A stretch of 64,000 nt of DNA from Montifringilla adamsi (taxonomy: Eukaryota; Chordata; Aves; Passeriformes; Passeridae). Both the position numbers and the translations under genes were made by a program. Shown here in pieces: positions 47,624-60,299 of this stretch. The DNA is taken from contig JAGGNK010006437.1 of assembly GCA_017590115.1 (NCBI GenBank), positions 62,001-126,000 on the forward strand, given 5' to 3'. Below the pieces are notes generated by a model. The model was not told the origin of the DNA. It searched no databases and saw nothing but the letters and a program-made list of their open reading frames with translations. The first letter of the stretch is position 1. Each line of letters starts with the position of its first letter.

Positions 47624-49729
47624 GTAAGACTTGCAAATGCAACTAACGTTTCATTACTTAAATTTCTGAGTATATTGTATAAAATGAAAATGAACCTGAC
47701 TTTCAGAGGATAAAAGTTTTTCACATGGAATCACCTAAAATCAAATAATTCTTAAAAACTCTGATTTTCCAAGGAAATTCAATAAACCAAGAAATACTTC
47801 ACTGAATTCATCTGGCTTGTTTTTCTACTCATAAAATGTCTCACAAAAGGTGTGTGTCTTTCACTAAAACTTCTTTATTAATTACGTTAATTGTGTATTT
47901 CTTCTTAGCTCTTTTAAATCTATGGATGGACTAAGGAGTAGTTAAGTATTAATAGTATCTATTAGAGTAATGTAATTAAAAGTGCTGAATAGTTTGGTAT
48001 AAATTTTTTTAAGAGCATAGCATATTTTATTTCCAGTTATAGGATGGATCCTTTACCCAGGTAGTGGTCCATAAAAATGTTTAGAATTTAAAATCTTCTA
48101 AAGGAAAGGGCTAGAGAAGTACCAAAACTGTCACATCTTTTCCTCTTTAAGCCTTATAGAAATTAGCTGGTGCACAGCTTATGAGTGACATAAACACTAT
48201 GAATTTGAGGAGATTTGGATGAAAACATGTGCAAAAATAATGTTCTGAATTACGGAAACTCTTCCTAAAGATGTTCCAAAAGGACTCATATGAAATCTTT
48301 TTTCTAATATAGTGGTTCTTTAAGTGGTTTGAAGACATAGCATTTTCAAATGCTTTTCCATAAATACAGACTGGAAGCAACCAGGATTTGGTTGGGGTCT
48401 TTTCCCTTAAAAATTATAAACTTTGTATTATTGACCTCATATGCATTATTGCCCCTCTCTCCCCTCGTCCTCCCCACCCTTTAAAAATGTGGAAGATAAT
48501 ATGCTTTATTGTATAAAAGAAGTGAGGTTCAGGTTCCATTTGGTGCCATGAGTAAGATTTCAGAAACAACACAAAAATCCAAACAAGTGCTATTTTAGAA
48601 CTCTATCATACTTTGCAGATATAGTCTTCCCATACCTTCTACATACAACAGACTGAAAGAAACCAAAACCCTCATGGATTCAAATGCACAAAAAGACAAT
48701 CCCATCTTGAACTTCAGATTAAAATACACTAAAGCAGAGATACATGTTGCATGTTTTTGGGGTTTTTTACTAATTTTTGTTTTGTTCCTGTCAGAAACTA
48801 AAATATAGAGCAAAATACAAATTATAACATGATGTGGAAGCTGCAGCTGAAAGCTGAAGGTTTAGATTAAAGAAGAAATGTGTGATAGCAAGTCAAATCC
48901 TTTATATCAGCTTTGAAACTATGTTTTGTATTCCAATTTGAACATTGCAATATCACATATTCCAAACACTCAAGAGCAGTATGTGACTGAAAAAGCATGA
49001 TGCAGATTTTAACAAATTTTGAATCAATATCTACTAATTATAACAGGAGTAGCTTCTAACCAAAAATAGTTGCATAACACTTATTCTAATGAGCTCTGAA
49101 TGTCTTGCATTCAAACCATTTGAATTTATCACACCTGCTGAGGAAGACAGTCGTTGCTTTCTCACTTAAGATTATAAGTGAGAAATGGCTTCAAGGCAGC
49201 CCTACAGAGAACATATAAGGCTCATTAATAAATAAATAATACCATAACTAGTCAGAAAGTAATTTTTAAGTTCCAGTCCAGGAGTGTCTGAGCATAGAAT
49301 GAGGAGATTGGAGACCATCTTTTAAAAAAAGTTCCCCGTGACTGAATAAATAATAAAAGGGCTAACTGCAAAAGGATCAGTCTGGTTTTTCTGTCAAAGA
49401 ACTTACGTATGTCTTTTCCAATTCTGGTAAGGGATGCACACAAAACATCACATTTTCTTTGCAGTTTTAAGGTGATTAAAAAAATCAATGATTGCATCAG
49501 AAAGTCTCCTGCTATAGAATTAACCTCACAGCTGCACCAAACTTTCAAAAGAGATTCAAAGCAACCATGTGTAAAGGAGGCTTTGTCTAAGTTCTCTCTG
49601 TTCTTAAAAATAGATTGGAGGTATTGCAGCCTCTGTGTTCCAGCACTGAGGCCAAGAAAAAAGCAGAGAGCGCCTTAGTAATATGACTACTTTATGCCTC
49701 TTTTCTGTCTCCCTTTTTTTTACCTTTAG
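47624..49729. other. AT-rich single-copy DNA, possible intron
   Basis: No repeat family was recognised. It would be the intron between the candidate exons at 47583-47623 and 49730. Confidence 0.4.
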
Positions 49730-50340
49730 CTGTTAGAGGAATGAAGAAAGAAAATCATAAGCATAAGGAATGGATTTTTATACACCTTTTGAAAAATATA
49801 TCCTTTAAACCCTGGTGATAAATACATGAGATGTACCCACAGTTATCAACAAGACTCTAATTTTTATAATATTTTTTCACATGTTTGATTTAGGTGGGAC
49901 TAAAACTGATTATAAAAATACAGTTGTAGGACAAATTTTAAATTAGGTATGTCTAATCTATAAGATTACTGCCTGTTTAGACCTAAGGTTTGCTGCATAT
50001 ACAGTAAAGTTTTAAAAAGCAGATGCTTGTACTTGCACTTCCATACCTCCAAAAGAAAACACACCAAGTCCATAACTACTGTATTGATTCAGTCTGGCTA
50101 AAGAAGGAAAAGGACCTTCTCTGAAATAGGGCGAGCTGGTTTCAGTAATAATTGTAGCTAGTAACCATACCCCATTCCAGTCATTCAGAGGACTGTGGTG
50201 CCTGATAGATGGCAAGACCACCCCACCTTCAACAGACAAAGAAAAAGCAAAATCAGAAAAGAATTCAAAAATTTCCACTTTATATTTCTCTCATAAAAAT
50301 TACCAACTCTCTCTCCTGAGCAACCAGAGAAAGCAATAAA
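49730..50340 (+). CDS. Candidate last exon (short coding end plus 3' untranslated region)
   Basis: A very strong acceptor (TCTGTCTCCCTTTTTTTTACC then TTTAG, AG at 49728-49729) is followed in phase 0 by LLEE and a stop at 49742-49744. Joined to the 47583-47623 exon, this continues the coiled-coil-like pattern (NLERQLLEE). AATAAA at 50335-50340 would close a 3' untranslated region of about 590 bases. The coding contribution is only four codons, so the support is mainly the splice signal. Another in-frame choice is 54740. Confidence 0.25.
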
Positions 50341-53300
50341 ATAATATAATAAAGTTCAGCACTTCCTGTTTGTCTGGTGATATTTCCTAAATATTTTCCT
50401 AAGGCAAGTCAATTTGTTCTGCTTATGGTGCTGTTCTACCTATACCTGAAATAGAGCAAACTGCTTGAAGTGAAAACTCACTCTAGAACAAATGAGTGTA
50501 TAAACAACAGGTCCATGTCATAGTGGAGACTCTGTTTAAACCTGAATCATGTTCACACTCAGAAAAGGGCAACCCAGAGGAAAAAGTTGTAGTGCAGGAG
50601 TGACAGGGAGGGGAGAGTGACCTACTTGAGCATATATGATTTCTGCAAGCACCTGATAAAAGGGATAGATTGCTTCCTGCTCAAAATTTAGGGTGCTGAT
50701 CTCACCTTCAACTCAAAAGCAGACTCCAGATGAGGTCTGCAGTGCAGGGTGAAGCCTGAGCTCTCATGGGTCAGGAATAAAGGTGTGTGTAATAGGCGGG
50801 GTAGGGTGTCAGCAGGATGTGCTGCTCAGGGGAAGCAAGGAGACAATTAATGCAAATGTGTGTGCTAAGGCAGGTACCTCATTTGAGTATATAAATGTTT
50901 TAGGCTAACACTGAGGTACAGATGGCAAAGAAAGCATAGTCCATTGTTGTAGTCCCTGTGCTACAGATGCCAGAACAGACACCTACAAAAAGTACCTCTG
51001 TGACTGACTAGGAATTGATTAGACTATTTTCATACACAGAAAATGGAACAACCTACTCTCTTGGTTTTAACAGAAGAGGATTCCCTACTGTTCTGCTAGT
51101 AAGGGAATTAAATATCTCTGGAAAAACTCTTTGCTTGACGTGTTTTTATTTCAGCTGAAAAGATTTGGTTTCTTATGAAAGGAGACTTGCCCATATAGCA
51201 CCTTGCTCTGCATTTTGAGGAATCATTCTATGTGAACACAGTACTTCATTCTTTACAGACAAATTACATCCTGCAAATACTTTTTCATTTCATTTTTACT
51301 GCTACTACTTTGTGTTTTGATACTAAAAGCACTGATTCTTTCTTGCTTTGCGTTCAGTGATTTTTGTAGCAGTTCAAGTTTCCTAGACACAGGCATCTGA
51401 GGAGAAAGAAGCGATCATTTGTAAGCCTTGTCTATTTCTATACTGTTGGCACATAGGCAGTATGACCTTACTTTCTTTATGTTTCCTCTTCCCCTTTCCC
51501 CTCAATGTTTGAGGTAGTCACTTGTAAGCAATGCAGCTACATTTTCTGCATCTATAAAATTCCTTGTGTGTTAATATACACATTGTTCATGGAAAAAAAC
51601 AGTGAGTGTGGCTTCTCAAAAATTTTTTTTTTGCAACTGTAACTCAAAAAAAATTTGTCTTACTGTTCAGTGAAAAAAACCCCAAGACAATAAGTTATGT
51701 CTTAAAGCCTAGCACTGCTTCTTTTTCAGATTATATGGAATAAAAATCTGCTTGTTTCATGGCTTTACAAATGTTGTATATGATGTCTTTGGGCTGTTGT
51801 TGGCTAGAATGACACCTTCTGACTCAGGACAGATGACAACTGTTCTTATACTCGAAATCTGAAATGCCACCCAATATTTTCCTGTAGTATCAGTATTATC
51901 AGTAGTATCAGTATCAAACTGGTTCTTTAGACATCCAGCATCTAATCAGCCCCAGGAGATCTTTTATTTACCTGATCAATCAGTGAAAACCTCCAATTCA
52001 GGTTTCCAGAATAGACATATTTCTTAAAATCTATTCCATTTTGGATTTTGACAAGGAAAGAGATCTTGACAAAAAAATTTGATCAGTCAGCCGTGTACTA
52101 TATATGCTTAAAGGAAGTTATTCCACCTAAACTTATTTTGTCTATTTGGTATTTCCAGCTTCTCAGTTTATTTTAAAAAGTCATTGCTCACTATCCTTAA
52201 AGGGTACTTTAGTCAGGTAAAGTTTTCTAGTTCTACACAGGAAGCAGGATGATACCATTTTTTCCACTTCTGCTAAATGTTTTAAAAGCCATACTGTAAG
52301 TATTGCATCAAAGTTTATAAAATAACCCTTATATTTGTCTTTAAAGTATCATGTGTGTTTTTGATCTGGAATTCTTAAAAAAAAAAAAAGAGCAGACCAA
52401 ATGTTAGAGCTTTAGCTTAAAAAGAAAGTTAAGTTTCTTCTTCTTTATTTCCAAATCATATAATAATATCCATATGAAACACTCCTCAGACAAAACACTC
52501 TATAGCCTTTTGGAGATGTACTAGAAACACCTTGTTTCCTGATCCATCTGCTTTTTCATGAAAAATAATGTATTCATCACTTTTAGGTCATCCATCAGAG
52601 TATCAGTAGTAACTCTTTGTTCAATATCAAATTTTCTCTGAACAGGACACCATAGACAAAAATAGCACTGTCACTACTACTTTGCCAAGTTTAGATTAGA
52701 CATGTTTACACTTAGTCTGATTTTCTCCATTTAATTCATCAAGTGCAAGGAACAAGCAATAAATTTTTGTGTTCCATGAAAGTATGTCTAATTTATCATG
52801 TACAATGAAACACCCAGTGAGCAGAATATTCAAATGGAATATAATGGGTTTTAACCTAATTAGGTGAATTTCACTCTGACACTGTACACTTATGTTTAAG
52901 GAGTATGACATAATCTTGAGATGTGACATAATCTTGATTTTTATGTGGTATTTAAAATGATTTTTATCAATTGGCTAATTCTAAAGATGAACCTACTGTT
53001 AATTTGCCAGCTAGGCAAAGAAACCTAGGAATGCTTTCAGCTTTGGGATTACGCTTTCAGAAATCCCTAAAGCAGCATTCAGTGTGATATATTTATGGTT
53101 TTTTTCCTACTTTCTAAAACAAATATTTATTTACATGGGCATTGAAGACCTGTTCTTTACAACTAGTATACTGTTTTCTTATCATGCAATTGGTTCAATA
53201 GTTCCAGTGGAGCACAAAAGTTACCACTGTCAGTATAGAAGTAGTGGTGAATACATAGCTAATTATTAACTAATTAATTACAGGAATAATTTCAAACTGA

Positions 53301-54739
53301 TGATGATAATAAATACAAGTATTATATGCTAGGGTTCCAAAAAAATGCAAGTTAACAAACATTCTGTCAATCCAGTACAGCAGCTTAAACTCTTTAAGTC
53401 AGGATATCTTTGCAGAAAATAATAAATACTTATATAGTTTCCACTTATATTGATTTTACTCCTGACTTTACATTGACTGTTGTATCTTTCATTAATCCAA
53501 TTTACTATCTTCACTAAAGCCTGAAATCAGCAAAGCCACTAAAGAATGTATCTTAAGTTCAAAATGTATCATTTCTTACAAGACATTTTCCCAGTGTTCT
53601 CATTTACAGGGATTTTATGTGACATTCACATCACAAAAAAGTGAGCTTTTTCTTGAAATACCTCATATTGGATTACTGCAAGAGATTTTCCTTATAAATA
53701 TAATGTCCTAAGTGAGAGAGAACAATATACGCAGAAGTTGGGTTTTTTTAATTGTGTCTCAGAGCTGCCAACCAATATCTCTTCTTTGGAAATGGAACAG
53801 AGTACTCCAAAGATGACTCCATTAAAAGATGGATAAAAATATTATTATTTTTCTCCATTCAAGAAAGCAAAGTAAAGTGAACTACAACTCCAGTAAGACC
53901 ATTTTTCTTGGAAGTTAACAGACCCAGTCTTCAACACAAGGACGATTTTAATTTCCCAAGGAAAAATTGGGTGGCTATTTGAAAAACTTCTCCATTCCTA
54001 CCCCCAAAAACCAAAGAAAGAGAGCAAAAGCTTCGAACTAAATACAATAGCAGTTGAGTTTTAACACTGATTATGCAAAACAGATAATAATTTTCAAGCC
54101 TGCCATTTGTGTAGAGAAAGCTTTCTGAAAGTTAAAATATTGACTATAAGGTCAACTTGATGCAGAATATCTATTCATTAATTCATACTTTTCACAGATA
54201 AAAGTACACAAAGAACATGCTTTGGTATGATTAAGTCATCCCTGACACTGAAATGTTGTGAAATATTATATAGATAAACACATACTTCTGTATATCTTGG
54301 AAAGACAATAAAAAAAGACATTTTTATAGTCAGAACAACCAAAAAGTGTCATAACTTGAATTTTAGGCTCACGTATGCCATTTGTTTTTCTAAGTTTCAA
54401 AGCAGATTTCAGGAAATCAAAGTGAACAAAAGGAAAAGCTAAAATCTGATAAGACAGTAAAATAAGATTATCCAAAGTGATATTTTGGTGTAAACAGGAA
54501 ACAAGTTTTTAATATTAAAAGTTCTGCTGCATTCTGAGTGCCAGAGGAAAATAAGAAACATTGTTTTGAATAAATACCTTCCATTCTTTGTACTGATAAC
54601 TGTGATTTAATCTGGGAATATATTAATGAAAGATATTAAACCAAAGGTTACTAAAACAGAGAAGAAAAAAATCTATTATTAATGTTGCAACAATTAGATT
54701 TAAAAGGTTACCATTTTCTTCCTTTCTCCTTATTTACAG
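50341..54739. other. AT-rich single-copy DNA, no gene seen
   Basis: A 28-base acceptor-donor pair near 51387-51414 (ASEEKEAII) is too short to call. A small tandem repeat of AGTATCAGT-like units lies at 51885-51915. Confidence 0.4.
51885..51915. repeat. Short tandem repeat, AGTATCAGT-like units
   Basis: Three imperfect copies of a nine- to eleven-base unit around ATCAGTA. Confidence 0.7.
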
Positions 54740-54775
54740 GTGAAATTGCAGCCGTTCTTCATATGGTCTAAATAG
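54740..54775 (+). CDS. Alternative candidate end exon
   Basis: A strong acceptor (TTCCTTTCTCCTTATTTACAG, AG at 54738-54739) opens a phase-0 frame VKLQPFFIWSK ending in a stop at 54773-54775. It would also follow the 47583-47623 exon in frame. Only one of 49730 and 54740, or neither, need be real. No close AATAAA was checked beyond the stop. Confidence 0.2.
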   Translation: MKLQPFFIWSK

Positions 54776-55504
54776 TTTGAAGCTAACTGCAACAACTGGT
54801 ATCATTCTTTATTTCTATATATCCAGTCCAAAATTTGAATCCTGTAAAATAAACAAGGATTTTCCAATTACATTCACTGGAACCCTGCTCTTCTGTTTGT
54901 ATCTCTCAGTCTCTGATCTGTGTGCCACTTCCACATCAGCAATAGAATGCTTTGATACTCCATGAGCATTGACCTGAACAGCTTAGCTTTGAACATGGCA
55001 CATTGATCCTTGTGTTCATAAAGGCACATTCTTGTAAATAGAGAGCTCTTATATTTCTTTCTGTGTGCTCACATGGCTTTCAGATTCAGTCAATACTTTG
55101 AAATTTTCTTCAGAGGTGAGGTTTGAAAATGAATATATGAAATAACATATAACACTACGAAGTACAGCAATTCATTTCAAAAGTGTTCTCTGAGAACTGC
55201 AAAATGTTCAGAGAAAAACTGAATTTTCAATTGGTTTTCACAAAACAAAGATATGAATATCCACCTTCTCAAGTTGGAAAGAAAAGATTTAGATAAAAAC
55301 TATCAATTGCTACAAAATCAGGACGCAGTAAAATAGTTCACTCCCTCTTCTAACATAAGAAAAAAGACCACAGAAATATATGTGTTTTTAAAAAAATACA
55401 TTTTATTTTTTTCTGACAGAATACCTGACATCACTCTTGGGGAACATGCTAAAATGTCTCATAGGAGAAACTGTAGATGCAGACACTTCATCCATTTTCC
55501 CACT
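54776..55504. other. AT-rich single-copy DNA, nothing recognised
   Basis: No repeat or gene was recognised. It could be 3' untranslated sequence if the exon at 54740 is real. Confidence 0.4.
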
Positions 55505-55612
55505 TTTCTAAGGGTGTGCTGATGGCCTCAGCTGGAGGCAGGACACTGGGCTAGATGAAGTCCCATCTAGAACCAGTAGATCTGTTCTTGGCTTGAGTTT
55601 GAGGAAAGAAAA
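55505..55612 (+). mobile_element. Old CR1/L3-like LINE tail fragment
   Basis: GGCAGGACACTGGGCTAGAT, followed by GAAGTCCCATCTAGAACCAG and a TCTGTTCTT segment, resembles the 3' end of old CR1-related LINEs, which typically carry an ACTGGGCTAGATGGACC-like motif. It is short and diverged. Confidence 0.4.
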
Positions 55613-55987
55613 CTGAAAAAAATCATCTGAGTGTACAATGAATCACGTTTCTATCTAACTACTCCAGTCCAGAAGAGCGTTTCTCAAATGTTTAATGTGA
55701 GCTTCAGTTACAAATTACTGTAGCAAACTAAGTGTAAGGGAAACCAAACTTTGAGTATTCCATTTGACCATTTAGGTAATATTGCAGCAAATACTCATAT
55801 GAGAGTTCATTTATTCCTTTAAGGCAATGAGTTCAAATCAGGTATGATTTTGACAATGACTCTTGAATTCAGCAATATAAATGCTGGTCTAATATTCCAT
55901 GTAGAGATAAAATGCTAAATTTCTCTGCATTGTATTGCTAGATATGTCAATAATCTCTTCTTTCAGGATACAGTGATTTTTTTGAGG

Positions 55988-56400
55988 ACAAGAGTAGTGA
56001 GGAGAGGCTGGGCTGAGATCTCTTGCCTTGTTGAGTTTGGAGAAGAGAAGGCTGAGGAGTGACTTTTTTACATTCTGCATTTTTTACATTCCCTCCAGGG
56101 CAGCAGTGTCTGGGAAGGTGCTGGTGTCCTTTCTGAAATGATTGCATATGGGAAAATGGAATGAAACTGCATCAGGGGAAGTTCTGCTTGGACATTAGGA
56201 AAAGGTCGTTCACCCAGAGGGTGATTGGTCACTGAAACAGACTCCCTGTGGTCATGGCAGCAAGACTGCCAGAGTTAAAGTGTCTGGATAATGCCCTTAG
56301 TCAAATTATTAAGCTTTAGGCAGTGCAGTAAAGAGCAGGGAGTTGGAATCAATGACTCTTACGGGTTCCTTCCAACTTGACATGTGCTGTAATTCTGGAG
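55988..56400 (+). mobile_element. CR1 LINE, 3'-end fragment, diverged subfamily
   Basis: Contains GAGGAGAGGCTGGGCTGAG, GTTTGGAGAAGAGAAGGCTG, CTTGGACATTAGGAAAAGG, CACCCAGAGGGTGATTGGTC and GGGTTCCTTCCAACTTGACA. The final part ends TGCTGTAATTCTGGA. The overlapping minus-strand frames (55889-56147) are by-products. Confidence 0.82.
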
Positions 56401-58129
56401 TTACTGTGCTAAGACAAACACTCCGAAATTAGATATATGCATTAATACAATCTTAAATTGACAGTCTTGCAATTAGTCTTTGTTGGGATTCAATTTTCTT
56501 AACTGTAAAAAGAAATAAGAAGTAATTTATGATAATTAACAACTAGTATCAAGGATTAGCTATACAGTACAAGCCACCTGTCAACTAGACATGATGGTAT
56601 TCATCGTAGGTGGCACATTTCTGAGCTGAAAAATTTTGCCAAATAAGATGAATCTTGACTATTCCACAGGGGTTTGCTGCAGGCATATAGTATTTATGGT
56701 CTTAGTTTCTGTTTCAGTGGCATTTAATTGGTTTGGGCATTTTGGAGGGTTATTTTTTGTCTTTCATTTGGTTGGTTTAGTACGGTGAATTTTGGTTTTG
56801 TTTTGGTTTTATTTGTTTGTTTGTTTTGTTCTATTTTTTGTTTGCTGGATTTTTTTGGGAAGTGGGAGGATATTTTTTGGATTTTGGTAGCTGGGAACAA
56901 CTGTACTTCCCTTTTGTCTTAACTTCTCTCACTCTTTTTCCATCTTATCACCTCCTTCTGTTTATTCCTTCCAGGATCAAGTCTCACAAGATTTTTTTTT
57001 TTTTTTTTTATTTTTAACAGATTAGCAGGTCATATTTCCTGTCCCAATTCTCATTGCTCTTCTGCCTCTAACAATAAAAAGATGAGAATAAGCCTCTTGT
57101 CCTCATAATTTTTAATGTCCCCATACTTTATCATAAAATTTCATACAGATAAAAAATTTTTTCAACTTGTGCAATTTAACACAAACAGCTGAAACTTGAA
57201 CAATCCGGTATTTTACAAATACATTGCAGTTTTATTTCTATTTATAAAATAGAAAGCTTTTATTTATGAATCAAAAATAATTTACAGGTAAGTTTACTTT
57301 ATAAATTCTAATGATTCATTTTATAATTTCCTAAAACAACATCAAAATAATAGCCAGAGCATGCTAACATTAGATGCAAGTATATTTCTTCTTCAGTTCT
57401 TCTGTTAAGGTGACACAATTTTCCATCCCTATGCAGTATCCAAAATTTTATAGTAGTTAGTAGTTGTACAAATTGGTGTATATTTTAGAGGAGCAAAAGG
57501 ATTATTTTATAAACACTGGAAACCTTTTTGCCCCTCCCCCCCCCTTCCAACTTCTTTGATATCTGTTGATGAAATGAAGAACTGAGCAGAGGCTATATTC
57601 AATAAATGAGAAAATATGCTCTAGATAATAGAGACTTCCAACTCTACTGGAAATCAGTCAAAAAACAAATAAAGCATTGGTGAGAACTTCATAAAATAAA
57701 ATCAGTTGTTCTTCATCCCACCTTTTTCAGCTACTGTATGAGTAATTTGTTTATATTAAATAATAAATTTAATAGATAGCTTAATTTAAACAGGAAACCA
57801 ACAGTAAAGTTTCCTGTCTGCATGTGGACTTTCCAAGGCTGGTTTCTACATATGTAAACATGCTACATACAAAGTGGTGTATGTCTAACTAGCACTTCAA
57901 CTCCTTCCTTTAAGCTTTCTCCCCTGGATATATCTGACCTTATATATAATTTTAAAAATGGATTTATTTTCTTATAAAACACAAATGCAAGTAATGCCTT
58001 TACCCCAATCCTTAAAGAAATAGGATTTATTTACTGTGAGTCACAGTCACATTTTGACATGAAGTTCTGTAAGTAGCACCAAACCATGCTATTCTCCATG
58101 AACACAGGAGCTCTGGGGTGACTCTGAAG
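56401..58129. other. AT-rich DNA with T-rich low-complexity blocks
   Basis: A T/G-rich block at 56721-56890 contains (TTTG)n-like runs and opens a frame that is low complexity. T-rich runs follow at 56992-57010, and C-rich sequence at 57532-57543. No gene or repeat family was recognised otherwise. Confidence 0.5.
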
Positions 58130-58700
58130 GCTCATAGAATAACCTGAATTGGAAGGGATCCATCAGAATCATCAAGACCAACTCCTGGTCCTGTGCAGGA
58201 CATTCCAATAATCCCACCACGTGCCCAAGAGCATTGCTTCCTGAACGCTGTCAGGCTTAGTGCTGTGATCACTTCCCTGGTGACCTGTTCCAATGCCCAG
58301 CCACCCTCTGGGGGAAGAGCCTTTTCCTGATATTCTACCTAAACTTCCCCTGACACAATTTCTGGCTGTTCCCTCAGGCTCTGTTGCTGGTCACTACAGA
58401 GCAGAGATTGGTGCTGTCCCTTGCTGCCCTTGGTGAGGAAGTTGCAAACAGAGATGATCTGTGTCCTCAGTCCCCTCCAGGCTGAACAGACCAAGTCACC
58501 TCAGGTGCTCCTCAGGCAGCTTCCCCTCCAGATCCTTCATCATACTTGTGGCCTCCCGTGGAAAGCTTAATATTTTTTTTATGTTGTGGTGCCCAGAATG
58601 TCCCCCAGGACACGAGGTGAGGCGGCACCAGTCAAGAGCAGAGCCCAGCTGGATATGCTGTGTGACATCCTGCTGAAGCTGCAGCCATGTGTCCTGTCAC
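58130..58700 (-). mobile_element. CR1 LINE, 3'-end fragment
   Basis: Reversed CR1 from CTCATAGAATAACCTGAATT through CAGGACATTCCAATAATCCC, CCAGCCACCCTCTGGGGGAA, a TCCCTCAGGCTCTGTTGCTG block and GAGGTGAGGCGGCACCAGTC. A T8 insertion-like run lies at 58572-58579. The same subfamily is at 33345-33625. The frames here are by-products. Confidence 0.9.
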
Positions 58701-60299
58701 CCTTCGCCCCAGCTGCCCAGAAATGTGGTACTTGTCTCCATCTCCACCTTTCAGTCACAGAATTACAAGTAATGAAAGGAAAAACCATTTTTGGCAAAAA
58801 ATTCTGTTGTACTAGAGAAATTTTTCTAAGCTCTATTTAATGCTCATGCTGATGTAGAACACTGTTAATTTTCCAAAATTAATCAAGCTTCATTCAATCT
58901 TCAAGGTTCAGTTGGTACATTAGCTGGAGATCTGAAATTAGTCTAACTACATCTCAAAATGCCTTTCAGCTGTAAAGACAGTTTTATTGGACAATAAGCT
59001 TTGACCTAAACATGTGAACCAATTTTTTAATGGAAGATTTTTTTATAATATACAAGACATTATAAAGAAATAAGCTGTACCTTCTATATACTCACAAATA
59101 GATGTATTTTTTTTTCAAGATTGTTTTCAACCCACCATCTCAATTACTTTCTACGTGGTTGAAAACTTTATACTGTCCATGTTTGTCTCTGGAAAATATC
59201 ATATTTCTATTTCCCTGATGAGCTGCCTGTGTATCTGTTTTCTGCTCTCTTCAGCAGTCTCTGTTCCTATATGTGATACATCAAGACAGTAAAAGTAGGG
59301 CTTGCCCAGTAGAAGTAACATTCAGACAAAACTGTTGCAATAAAAAATAGAATTATGATAATAGAACTGAACATGATGCTCTAAACTAGAGAGAACTTAA
59401 ATATGAAGTGGTTGATGTAATAGCAGCATTCAATAACTCTTTGAAAACAGTTTCTACTACAAAAGATGAGATTTTTATTTTTAAGGGATTTTGGGATTAT
59501 TTTGAAAAATTTAGACAGCTAGGTGGCCCATGTGTAGAAACTTAGCAGGTTTTCTTCTTCCTGACCAAAAAAAAAGTGAAAAAGAATGGAAAAAGTTAAC
59601 CTGGAAAAGAAAGATGTGCTGACCCTGCTCAGTACTCTTGCTCTGAGGGAAAATGGTATTGCAAATCTCCTAAAATGCTGAATGTACTGAGAAAAAGTAG
59701 CTAGAGCAGGAAAATTCATGAGATGTACAAGATACTGTTAAAAAGTTTAAAAGTTTAATGGTTTGAGTGGTTTGTAATGGTCTAGAAAAAAAGCTAAGAC
59801 TTCATATTGAGAGTCTAATAATAAAAATAATAATAAAAGTAATGCCCATGATATTTGTTTTCAGACTCATAAGAATATGATCATAAATGAATCATAAGAT
59901 ATATGATCATTTTTACTCAATGTTTCTCCTTTCTGTGAATCAGTTTCACAGTAAGCAGGGTGAAAGGCACTTTCAAGATCCTTCTTGACAATCTTAAAAT
60001 GCAAAAAAAAATCATTAAATTCTTCTGTGAGGAATGTCAGATAAAGTATGTGTCTGTCATTACATAGCAAAAGCACTACTGCATCACTTGAGATAGCATC
60101 TGATAAATATTCATTGCAGAATTAAATGCACAAAGCTGTCATCTGATTTTCACTAGCACTGGGTTTATATACTTATTATATGTAATATTTATGAGTTGCA
60201 ATATTTTATTGTACATGATCATGTGATGTAAAAGTTCAGTAACATAAAAAGGCAAAAACTATTTTTCATCTCTCTGGGTAGTGTATGGGTAGAACAAAG
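58701..60299. other. AT-rich single-copy DNA, no gene seen
   Basis: A short AATAATAAAAATAATAATAA tract lies near 59817-59836. Nothing else was recognised. Confidence 0.45.

Noticed and set aside
51387..51414. 28-base segment between an acceptor-like GACACAG and GTAAGCC
   Set aside because: Weak acceptor and too short to separate from chance, although the frame (ASEEKEAII) is open.
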